From: JANXPZ01 sp033853925
GTDB taxonomy: Bacteria; Eisenbacteria; RBG-16-71-46
Direction of reading: 5' to 3'
Assembly: GCA_033853925.1 (NCBI GenBank)
Contig: JAWOLC010000189.1
Location: 1 to 5,222 of the forward strand
DNA length: 5,222 nucleotides
A program made the translations under genes and the position numbers. Position 1 is the stretch's first letter; every line of letters starts with the position of its first letter. The notes beneath the pieces were generated by a model that ran no database searches, was not told the origin of the DNA, and saw only the letters and a program-made list of their open reading frames with translations. Shown here piece after piece: positions 1 through 5,143 of this stretch.

Positions 1-59
1 CGCGAGGGACGCGCCCGCGACTTCCTCCCCGAGGCGACGCGCTTGCGCGGAGGGCTCAT
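1..59 (-). CDS. possible 5' end of an unidentified gene, cut by the window edge
   Basis: An ATG at 59-57 overlaps the TGA stop of the 3-hydroxyacyl-CoA dehydrogenase gene (58-56) in an ATGA junction, a common arrangement for translationally coupled genes. The frame stays open to the window edge for 19 codons and begins MSPPRKRVASGRKSRA, a very basic start with many arginines and lysines. A weak purine-rich stretch (GAAGAG) lies just before the ATG. No family can be recognised from so few residues. The fragment could equally be chance: open frames are common at this GC content and the piece is short. The call rests only on the junction geometry. Confidence 0.35.
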   Translation of the reverse strand, partial: MSPPRKRVASGRKSRARPS

Positions 60-913
60 GGCTCTTCGTACTCGTAGACGCCGCGGCCGGACTTGCGGCC
101 GAGCCGCCCGCCGGCCACGTACTGCTCGAGCAGCGGGCAGGGCCGGAACTTTTCGCCCAGCCGGCGATGCAGGAGCCGCAGGAGCGACAGCCGCGAGTCG
201 AGCCCGGCGAGATCCGCCAGCTCGAGGGGCCCCAGGGGATGGTTCAGGCCGAGCTTCATGGCCCGGTCGATGTCCCGGGCGCTGGCGACGCCCTCCTGCA
301 GGAGGTAGAAGGCCTCGTTGGCGAGGAGGGCGCTGAGGCGGCTCGTCACCAGGCCCGGCGACTCGCGCACGACCACGCACTCCTTCCCCATCGCCTCACC
401 CACGGCCGTGGCGACGGCGATCGTCTCGTCGCTGGTCTCGAGCCCGCGCACGACCTCGAGGAGCTTCATCCGGGGGACCGGAGGGGAGAAGTGCATCCCC
501 ACGACCCGCGCCGGCCGGCTCGTCGCCGCCGCCAGCTCGGTGACCGAGAGGGACGCGGTGTTCGAGGCCAGGACGGCCTCGCGCGGAGCCGCCCGGTCGA
601 GCTGGGCGAAGACCTCCAGCTTGAGCCGGAGATCCTCCGGCACGGCCTCGATCACCAGCTCGGCGTCCTTCGCCGCGTCCTCGAGCGTGCGCGCCGCGGA
701 GAGCCGCTCGTGCGCCGCGACGGCCTCGTGCCCCTCGATGCGGCCCATCGCCACCCCCCGCTCGAGGAGGGCCGAGACGTCGTCCGTCATCTTCTGCAGG
801 GCCTTGGGATCCGTGTCCTGCACCACGGTCCGCAGCCCGCCCAGCGCGGCGGCGTACGCGATCCCCCGGCCCATCAGGCCGGCGCCCACGACCGCGATCT
901 TCCGCACGCTCAC
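56..913 (-). CDS. 3-hydroxybutyryl-CoA dehydrogenase (3-hydroxyacyl-CoA dehydrogenase family)
   Basis: This cytoplasmic enzyme should interconvert 3-hydroxyacyl-CoA and 3-oxoacyl-CoA with NAD(P), a step of beta-oxidation or butanoyl-CoA metabolism. The 285-residue product has the usual length of the short FadB2/Hbd/MmgB type. The N-terminal Rossmann domain shows GAGLMG (residues 10-15) and an acidic residue after strand 2 (D33). The SNTASLSVT stretch (117-125) and H141 of GMHFSPP with E153 of LLEVV match the catalytic His-Glu region. The C-terminal domain has SPGLVTSR (185-192), HPLGPLELADLAGLD (225-239) and GRLGRKSGRGVYEY (269-282). PGLVTSR replaces the PGFIVNR of other members; my recollection is that MmgB-like proteins share this. 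The GTG at 913 overlaps the bioY stop (GTGA), so translation is probably coupled to bioY. No clear Shine-Dalgarno sequence is seen. A second in-frame GTG lies at 907. Confidence 0.93.
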   Translation of the reverse strand: MSVRKIAVVGAGLMGRGIAYAAALGGLRTVVQDTDPKALQKMTDDVSALLERGVAMGRIEGHEAVAAHERLSAARTLEDAAKDAELVIEAVPEDLRLKLEVFAQLDRAAPREAVLASNTASLSVTELAAATSRPARVVGMHFSPPVPRMKLLEVVRGLETSDETIAVATAVGEAMGKECVVVRESPGLVTSRLSALLANEAFYLLQEGVASARDIDRAMKLGLNHPLGPLELADLAGLDSRLSLLRLLHRRLGEKFRPCPLLEQYVAGGRLGRKSGRGVYEYEEP

Positions 914-1518
914 GCGTCGCGCCCGCCGCGGCCCGACCGCTGCGAACGCCCGGTCACCGCGCGCCAGGCCGCCGGCAGCGCCAGGGCCGCGGCGGCGGCC
1001 TTGAGCAGGTCGCCCGGCAGGAAGGTCACGAGGCCGGCCACGAGCAGCCGGCCGTCGTGCACGAAGTGCGAGAGCACGGCCAGCCCGGAGAGGAGGATCA
1101 CCGCGCTGCCCGCCAGCATGGCCGCGAGGGTGCCGAGGAAGCGGCGGTCCCAGCCCCGCTCCGCGAGGGTGCCCGTCAGGGCCGCGGCCAGCGGAAAGGC
1201 GATCAGGTATCCCGCCGAGGGCCCGGCGAACGCGAGCGGGCCGCCCGACCCACCCGCGAACACGGGCAGGCCCGCCGCCCCCTCCGCCAGATAGAGGGCC
1301 TGCGCGAGCAGCGCGCGGCGCCCGCCGAGCGCGGCTCCGCTGAGCAGCACGGCGAAGGTCTGGCCCGTGAGCGGCACGGGCGACCAGGGCACGGGCACGG
1401 CGATCTGCGCCGCCGCGGCGGTGACGAGGCTGGCGCCGACCAGCAGCGCCGCATCGCGCAGGAGGCTGGCGCGGGGCATCACCGCATCGGCGAGGGTGAG
1501 CGTGCGAACGGAGGACAT
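910..1518 (-). CDS. bioY: biotin transporter BioY, substrate-binding S component of an ECF transporter
   Basis: BioY is the integral membrane protein that binds biotin. It works with an EcfA ATPase and EcfT, or in some bacteria apparently alone. The 202-residue product is the normal family length and is mostly hydrophobic, with about six membrane segments (approximately 22-42, 53-66, 67-84, 97-117, 127-150, 158-182). Family hallmarks are VPWSPVPLTGQTFAVLLSG (43-61), GLPVFAGGSGG (83-93), GPSAGYLIAFPLAAALTG (99-116) and FLPGDLLKA (167-175). I chose the ATG at 1518 because GAGGT lies five bases upstream (1527-1523) and the protein then starts at the usual place. An ATG at 1557 would add 13 residues with no family support. 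No ecfA or ecfT gene is in the window. The stop overlaps the start of the dehydrogenase gene, so the two probably share an mRNA. Confidence 0.95.
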   Translation of the reverse strand: MSSVRTLTLADAVMPRASLLRDAALLVGASLVTAAAAQIAVPVPWSPVPLTGQTFAVLLSGAALGGRRALLAQALYLAEGAAGLPVFAGGSGGPLAFAGPSAGYLIAFPLAAALTGTLAERGWDRRFLGTLAAMLAGSAVILLSGLAVLSHFVHDGRLLVAGLVTFLPGDLLKAAAAALALPAAWRAVTGRSQRSGRGGRDA

Positions 1519-1522
1519 GGGC

Positions 1523-1527
1523 ACCTC
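1523..1527 (-). promoter_or_regulatory. ribosome binding site of bioY
   Basis: GAGGT on the minus strand with four bases between it and the ATG at 1518. It fixes the start used here rather than the upstream in-frame ATG at 1557. Confidence 0.6.
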
Positions 1528-1593
1528 GATTGGATGGAGCGGGGCCGGGGGCGCCACGTGCGGGGGCGCGCCCTCGCGCCGGCTGCGCCGCGA

Positions 1594-1632
1594 CTTCGCC
1601 GCGAAGGGGCTCCTTCGCGAGACGCCGCGAAG
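1594..1632 (-). repeat. overlapping inverted repeats able to form alternative hairpins, upstream of bioY
   Basis: Four arms of one motif lie in 39 bases. Read as minus-strand RNA: arm 1 CTTCGCG (1632-1626), arm 2 CGCGAAGG (1619-1612), arm 3 CCTTCGCG (1607-1600) and arm 4 CGAAG (1598-1594). Arms 1 and 2 form a 7-bp stem with a 6-base loop. Arms 2 and 3 form a perfect 8-bp stem with the loop AGCC. Arms 3 and 4 form a 5-bp stem with a 3-base loop. The 2:3 stem excludes the other two. On the plus strand the 10-mer CGCCGCGAAG occurs at 1597-1606 and 1623-1632, with a shortened copy at 1586-1593. There is no T-run after the stems, so this is not a standard intrinsic terminator. It could be a leader structure of bioY, a transcript end of the exonuclease gene, or a DNA-level protein site. 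The pairing is read directly; function is unknown. Confidence 0.55.
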
Positions 1633-1689
1633 CTAGCACGGGGGGAGCGACCGCGGCAATGGCCGCACCGATGGCGCGAGCCGCGCCCG

Positions 1690-2280
1690 TCAGGCCTCGA
1701 ACAGGCTCGGCTCCGGACGCCGGTCCTCGACCACGTGCCGCCAGAACGCCCGCTCGCGCTCGATCAGGCGGGCGATGTACGCCGGGTCGGGCGCCACCTC
1801 GACCAGGGCCGTGCGGCCCTCGCGGTAGCTCCAGTAGTGGCAGACCCGCGCGCCCGAGACGGCGAGCAGGTGCTGGAGCTGGGGCACGTAGTGGTCGGGG
1901 ACCCGCCCGCGCACCGCGCTCGCGTGCGCGCTCGCGCCGGGGCACTTGATCTCGAGGGCCACGCGGCCGTCGGCGCTCAGCCCGTCGAAGCTGCCGCGCA
2001 TCCAGCGCTCGGTGGCGTGCTCGAGGCAGATCGGCTCGACCTCGATGCCGAGCGTGCGGATGTAGAGGGCACGGGCCACCGGCTCGAGCCGCTGGCCCCG
2101 CAGCATGGCGCCGTTCCAGGGAGCGGGGCCGCGCCGCCCCGTCTTGTCGAGCCACAGCGTGTCCAGGTCCAGCCACGGGCACACGCCCATGACGGCCGGC
2201 GCGTCGGAGGCGCCGAGGCCTCCTCGCCGCCAGGCGAGCCAGGCGGACGTCCCCTGCACGAGCTCACGGCAAAACGGCAT
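1690..2280 (-). CDS. YqaJ-like / lambda-exonuclease-family nuclease
   Basis: This is predicted to be a PD-(D/E)XK nuclease of the YqaJ viral recombinase family, which digests one strand of duplex DNA from a 5' end to yield 3' single-stranded tails for annealing or recombination. The 196-residue product shows the family's N-terminal block, LAWRRGGLGASDAPAVMG (residues 15-32), and LWLDKTG (42-48). RGQRLEP follows with E66, then GSFDG with the metal-binding D99 and LEIKCPG with E110 and K112. YVPQLQHLLAVSG (131-143) corresponds to the glutamine-containing helix. All catalytic positions are present, so the enzyme should be active. The ATG at 2280 has GGGAG five bases upstream. A longer frame from 2352 would add 24 proline/glycine/alanine-rich residues lacking family character. 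No annealing protein, SSB or other phage gene is next to it. It may be a domesticated phage gene or a host repair nuclease; substrate and partner are unknown. Confidence 0.85.
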   Translation of the reverse strand: MPFCRELVQGTSAWLAWRRGGLGASDAPAVMGVCPWLDLDTLWLDKTGRRGPAPWNGAMLRGQRLEPVARALYIRTLGIEVEPICLEHATERWMRGSFDGLSADGRVALEIKCPGASAHASAVRGRVPDHYVPQLQHLLAVSGARVCHYWSYREGRTALVEVAPDPAYIARLIERERAFWRHVVEDRRPEPSLFEA

Positions 2281-2285
2281 CGGCT

Positions 2286-2290
2286 CTCCC
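2286..2290 (-). promoter_or_regulatory. ribosome binding site of the exonuclease gene
   Basis: GGGAG on the minus strand, five bases before the ATG at 2280. It supports that start over the upstream in-frame ATG at 2352, which also lies about where transcription would begin. Confidence 0.6.
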
Positions 2291-2350
2291 GCCGCCGCGT
2301 GGGGGCCACCTCCGGCCGGGCCGCCGGCAGGCCGCGTCGCGGCCGGCCGC

Positions 2351-2379
2351 ATGATACGGAGCGCGGCACCGCGCGTCCA
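2351..2379 (-). promoter_or_regulatory. putative sigma-70-type promoter of the exonuclease gene
   Basis: On the minus strand TGGACG (2379-2374, four of six matches to TTGACA) is followed after 17 bases by TATCAT (2356-2351, five of six matches to TATAAT). This predicts transcription from about 2344 and a leader of about 65 bases before the ATG at 2280. The -10 box is one of very few AT-rich spots in this region. A 12-base palindrome, GCGGCCGGCCGC (2339-2350), covers the likely start point. Prediction only. Confidence 0.45.
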
Positions 2380-2404
2380 CGCGCTCCTTCCCCCTGCGGC
2401 CCTC

Positions 2405-2413
2405 TGCTATCAT
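2405..2413 (+). promoter_or_regulatory. putative extended -10 promoter of the AtuA-family gene
   Basis: TGCTATCAT reads as a TGn-extended -10 element with a five-of-six match to TATAAT. No good -35 box lies 16-18 bases upstream (the sequence there is TCCTTC), which an extended -10 promoter can tolerate. Transcription would start near 2420, leaving a leader of about 70 bases before the ATG at 2493. Prediction only. Confidence 0.42.
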
Positions 2414-2492
2414 CCCGGCCGTCGCCGCGCGCCCACTCGCGACCACGCGCGGAGCAGGATTCGTCCGAGCCCAGCCCGGAGCCCGAGCCTCC

Positions 2493-4256
2493 ATGGCCGA
2501 CACGATCCGCATCGCCAACGCCGGCGGTTACTGGGGCGACGACCTCGCGCAGCTCGAGCGCCAGCTCGCGCTCGGCCCCGTGGACTACGTGACCCTCGAC
2601 TTCCTCGCCGAGATCACGATGTCCATCATGCAGAAGCAGCGGGCGCGCGACCCGCGCGCCGGCTACGCGCGCGACTTCGTCGCCCAGGTCGAGGGCGCGC
2701 TGCCCCGCCTGCGCGAGCGCGGCGCGAAGATCATCACCAACGCGGGCGGCGTGAATCCGCTCGCCTGCCGGGGCGCCCTGCTGGAGATGGCCCAGCTCAA
2801 CGGCGCCGCGCTCGAGGTGGCGGCGGTGATCGGGGACGACCTCATGCAGCGCCTGGGAGAGCTGAACGCCTCGGGCGTGTCGCTGGACAACATGGAGGAC
2901 GGGGCGGCCTTCGCCGCCATCCGCGAGCGAGTCTCGTCGGCCAACGCCTACTTCGGCGCCTGGCCCGTGGTCGAGGCCCTGCGCGCCGGTGCCCAGATCG
3001 TGGTGACGGGCCGCTGCACCGACACGGGGATCACGCTCGCGCCCATGATCCACGCCTTCGCCTGGGCGCCCGACGACTGGGACCGGCTGGCGGCGGGCAT
3101 CGTGGCCGGGCACATCGTGGAGTGCGGGGCGCAGAGCACGGGCGGCAACTTCACGGACTGGCGGCGCGTGCCCCACTACGAGCGGATCGGCTATCCCGTG
3201 CTCGAGGTCTTCCCCGACGGCTCGTTCATCGTGACCAAGCACGGCGACACGGGCGGGCTCGTCACCGTGCGCACGGTCAAGGAGCAGCTCGTCTACGAGA
3301 TGGGCGACCCCCGCGCCTACGTCACGCCCGACGTCGTCGCCGACTTCGCCAGCGTCCGGCTCGAGCAGGCGGGACGCGACCGCGTGCGCGTGTGGGGCGT
3401 CCGCGGCCGGCCGGCGCCCGGCTCGCTCAAGGTGAGCGCCTCCTGCTTCGACGGCTGGAAGGCGAGCGGGGCGCTCATCGTCTCCGGCCCGGAGGCGGCG
3501 GCGAAGGCCCGCGCCTTCGCCGCCCTCTTCTGGGCGCGGCTGGGGCTCCGCTTCGCGGCCACGCACACCGAGCTGGTGGGCCACTCCGCCTGCTGGGGCC
3601 CGCTCGCCCCGCCCTCCGAGCCGCCCGAGGTGCTGCTGCGCCTCTCCGTGCGCGATCCCGACAAGGCCAAGGTGGAGCAGTTCGCCAAGCTCGTGCCGGC
3701 GGTCATCCTCTCGGGGCCCCCGGGCGTGGCGGTGACGGGCGGCCGGCCGCAGATCCAGGAAGTGGTGGCCTACTGGCCGGCCCTCGTGCCGCGCGAGCGG
3801 GTGAAGCCGACGCTCGTCACCCGCGAGGGCGAGCGGGCGCTCGATTGGCCCACGCCGCTCCTGCCGCCGCGGGCTCCCCAGCCGCTGCCCCGGGCGAAAT
3901 GGCCCGCGGCCAAGGGCGCCCGCAAGCTCGTGAGCGTGCCGCTCGCCGCGCTCGCGCACGCCCGCAGCGGCGACAAGGGCGACACCGCCAACGTCGGGGT
4001 CATCGCGCGGAAGCCCGAGTTCTATTCGCTCCTGGCGCGGGAGCTGACGGCGGAGCGGGTGGCGGCGCACTTCGCGGGGATGCTGACGGGCGGCGTCGAC
4101 CGCTACGAGCTGCCCAACCTCGGCGCGCTGAACTTCCTCCTGCACGGGGCATTGGGCGGGGGCGGCACCGTCTCCCTCAAGACCGACGCCCAGGGGAAGA
4201 CGCTCAGCACGGCGCTGCTCAGGATGGAGATCGAGGTGCCCGATGGGACGGTCTAG
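2493..4256 (+). CDS. atuA: AtuA-family protein (acyclic terpene utilization, DUF1446)
   Basis: The 587-residue product has the length and layout of AtuA-family proteins. These lie next to acyl-CoA carboxylase and hydratase genes in acyclic terpene and related acyl-CoA catabolism. Their exact reaction is, as far as I know, not established. The large N-terminal DUF1446 domain shows IRIANAGGYWGDD (residues 5-17), LDFLAEITMSIMQKQR (35-50), TNAGGVNP (82-89), VVTGRCTDTGITLAP (170-184) and FIVTKHGDTGG (245-255). After a proline-rich linker around 455-475 comes the small C-terminal domain with HARSGDKGDTANVGVIAR (489-506) and a typical MEIEVP ending near 579-584. It is soluble, with no signal peptide or membrane segment. 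The start ATG matches where the family begins, although its Shine-Dalgarno sequence is poor. The stop overlaps the possible start of the hydratase homologue by 14 bases, so the two are probably one operon. Family assignment is strong; use of the atuA symbol is by family only. Confidence 0.9.
   Translation: MADTIRIANAGGYWGDDLAQLERQLALGPVDYVTLDFLAEITMSIMQKQRARDPRAGYARDFVAQVEGALPRLRERGAKIITNAGGVNPLACRGALLEMAQLNGAALEVAAVIGDDLMQRLGELNASGVSLDNMEDGAAFAAIRERVSSANAYFGAWPVVEALRAGAQIVVTGRCTDTGITLAPMIHAFAWAPDDWDRLAAGIVAGHIVECGAQSTGGNFTDWRRVPHYERIGYPVLEVFPDGSFIVTKHGDTGGLVTVRTVKEQLVYEMGDPRAYVTPDVVADFASVRLEQAGRDRVRVWGVRGRPAPGSLKVSASCFDGWKASGALIVSGPEAAAKARAFAALFWARLGLRFAATHTELVGHSACWGPLAPPSEPPEVLLRLSVRDPDKAKVEQFAKLVPAVILSGPPGVAVTGGRPQIQEVVAYWPALVPRERVKPTLVTREGERALDWPTPLLPPRAPQPLPRAKWPAAKGARKLVSVPLAALAHARSGDKGDTANVGVIARKPEFYSLLARELTAERVAAHFAGMLTGGVDRYELPNLGALNFLLHGALGGGGTVSLKTDAQGKTLSTALLRMEIEVPDGTV
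4233..4238 (+). promoter_or_regulatory. possible ribosome binding site for the ATG at 4243
   Basis: GAGGTG lies four bases before the ATG at 4243, inside the last codons of the AtuA-family gene. It favours 4243 as the start of the next gene, because the alternative GTG at 4390 has no Shine-Dalgarno sequence. The same bases encode conserved Glu-Val near the AtuA C terminus, so the match may be coincidental. Confidence 0.4.
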
Positions 4257-5136
4257 GCCCAAGCGTACAGGCGTACGGGCGTACGGGCGTGCGGCAGGGA
4301 CGAAGAGCGGACGAGCGGACAAGCGGACCGCGAAGGTCAAGCGCGGGCGGGCGGACACGCGGCCGCCCGAACCCGCGACCGCGGCGCGCGTGCTCGTGAC
4401 GCGCGCGGGCGGCATCACCACGCTCACGCTGAACCGCGCGGAGAAGCGGAACGCCCTCGACCGGCAGGCCGTCGCCGAGCTCAAGGCGGCGCTCACCGCC
4501 TGCGACCTCGCGCACGACGTGAGGCTCATCGTCCTGCGCGGGGCGGGGAAGGACTTCTGCGCGGGCGGCGACCTGGCCGAGATGCTCGCCTCGGTGGACG
4601 CGCCGGCGGAGGAGAACGAGGCGCACGCGCTGGAGATCGGGGAGCTGTTCCTCCATCTCCGCGCCATCCCCAAGCTCACGGTGGCGGTCGTGCAGGGGCG
4701 GGCGCTGGCCGGAGGGGCGGGACTCGCCTTGGCGTGCGACCTCGTGGTGGCGCGGGCCGACGCCGAGCTGGGGTTCCCGGAGATCCTCCGCGGCTTCGTG
4801 CCGGGGATGGTGACGGCGCTGTTGCGGCGGTTGGTCGGGGAGAAGGTGGCCTTCGATCTCGCGGCGACGGGCCGCACCGTGGACGCGAAGGAAGCGGCGC
4901 GGCTCGGCCTCGTCTCGCGCGTCGTGCCGGAGCGAGGGTTCGAGGGGCATGTCACAAAGATGCTCGCGTCCCTCGCGGCCCTGCCGCCCTCGGCGCTGGC
5001 GCTCCTCAAGCAGGAGTTCCACCGTCTCGACGGGATGGGGCTCGAGGACGGCGTGCGACTGGGCGCCAAGGTGAACGCGGTGGCCCGCGCGACCCCCGAC
5101 TTCCGGCAGGGCGTGTCGGCGTTCCTGAAGAAATGA
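4243..5136 (+). CDS. enoyl-CoA hydratase/isomerase (crotonase) family protein
   Basis: A crotonase-fold enzyme acting on an acyl-CoA double bond, by context probably a hydratase or isomerase working with the AtuA-family protein. From the ATG at 4243 the product has 297 residues. The crotonase domain starts near residue 50 and ends with the C-terminal helices. It shows NRAEKRNALD (near 65), the first oxyanion-hole motif FCAGGDL (105-111), the second at ALAGGAGLALACD (154-166), GFPEILRGFVPG (177-188) and GEKVAFDLAATGRT. E180 corresponds to the catalytic Glu164 of rat hydratase. The Glu144 position is G160, so one catalytic glutamate is missing, which may favour isomerase or another one-base reaction. 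The first 49 residues are very basic and partly encoded by 8-base tandem repeats, which is not normal for the family. The alternative GTG at 4390 gives 248 residues, close to family length, but lacks a Shine-Dalgarno sequence. The start is uncertain; the family call is firm. Confidence 0.9.
   Translation: MGRSRPKRTGVRAYGRAAGTKSGRADKRTAKVKRGRADTRPPEPATAARVLVTRAGGITTLTLNRAEKRNALDRQAVAELKAALTACDLAHDVRLIVLRGAGKDFCAGGDLAEMLASVDAPAEENEAHALEIGELFLHLRAIPKLTVAVVQGRALAGGAGLALACDLVVARADAELGFPEILRGFVPGMVTALLRRLVGEKVAFDLAATGRTVDAKEAARLGLVSRVVPERGFEGHVTKMLASLAALPPSALALLKQEFHRLDGMGLEDGVRLGAKVNAVARATPDFRQGVSAFLKK
4263..4294 (+). repeat. tandem repeat, four 8-base units (GCGTACGG type)
   Basis: Four consecutive units, GCGTACAG, GCGTACGG, GCGTACGG and GCGTGCGG, follow directly after the AtuA-family stop codon. 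They lie either in the first codons of the crotonase gene (if it starts at 4243) or in the spacer before it (if it starts at 4390). An 8-base period shifts the reading frame with each unit, so it is not a protein-level repeat. Confidence 0.85.
4306..4329 (+). repeat. second tandem repeat, three 8-base units (AGCGGACN)
   Basis: AGCGGACG, AGCGGACA and AGCGGACC lie 11 bases after the first array, with the same 8-base period but a different unit. A further related GCGGACAC lies at 4351-4358. Both arrays lie in the stretch between the AtuA-family stop and the crotonase domain. Confidence 0.8.
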
Positions 5137-5143
5137 GCGGCCG

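Larger units (their letters stand above)
1519..1689. other. 171-base gap between the exonuclease gene and bioY
   Basis: This gap between two minus-strand genes contains the inverted-repeat cluster at 1594-1632 and the bioY ribosome binding site. Between them lies a G-run-rich stretch in which GGGGGCGC occurs twice (starting near 1547 and 1562). I see no convincing -35/-10 pair for bioY and no match to known BirA (TTGT/ACAA-type) or BioR (TTATCTATAA-type) operators. It is therefore open whether bioY has its own promoter or is read through from the exonuclease gene. Confidence 0.5.
2281..2492. other. 212-base divergent intergenic region
   Basis: This region separates the minus-strand and plus-strand gene groups. 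It holds the two back-to-back promoter candidates, whose -10 boxes lie about 50 bases apart, plus short GC-only palindromes around 2317-2350. No regulator gene lies beside it and no known operator is recognised. The AtuA-family start at 2493 has only a distant GGAG (2478-2481) as a possible Shine-Dalgarno sequence. Confidence 0.5.

Noticed and set aside
185..192. Residues 185-192 of the dehydrogenase (SPGLVTSR, protein numbering; DNA about 338-361), where Ser replaces the Asn of PGFIVNR, considered as a loss of an active-site residue.
   Set aside because: The short FadB2/MmgB-type dehydrogenases, as I recall them, use the PGxVTSR form, so this looks like a subfamily feature and not a defect.
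1600..1619. The perfect 8-bp hairpin considered as an intrinsic terminator of the exonuclease gene.
   Set aside because: No T-run follows on the minus strand, so a standard Rho-independent terminator cannot be claimed. It is kept only as part of the inverted-repeat cluster.
914..2182. The dehydrogenase reading frame stays open upstream across bioY and into the exonuclease gene, as if for a 700-residue fusion.
   Set aside because: The upstream translation is low-complexity Arg/Ala/Gly/Pro in the wrong frame of two clear genes. The dehydrogenase domain begins exactly at the GTG overlapping the bioY stop. The open frame is a by-product of high GC.
2339..2350. GCGGCCGGCCGC, a perfect 12-base palindrome, considered as an operator at the exonuclease transcription start.
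   Set aside because: GC-only palindromes of this length are not surprising at this base composition, and there is no second copy or adjacent regulator to support a specific site.
167..2592. Long plus-strand open frames opposite the dehydrogenase, bioY and exonuclease genes.
   Set aside because: All are shadows of the minus-strand genes; their products are rich in Arg, Gly and His and match no family I recognise.
2105..4399. A plus-strand open frame of over 760 codons overlapping the AtuA-family gene in another frame.
   Set aside because: Its translation is Arg/Ala/Gly-rich without any motif, while the alternative frame encodes a full AtuA-family protein.
1977..5069. A minus-strand open frame of about 1000 codons antisense to the AtuA-family and crotonase genes.
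   Set aside because: It lies over two well-supported genes, has biased His/Arg/Ala/Gly composition and shows no recognisable domain. This is expected for antisense frames in GC-rich coding DNA.
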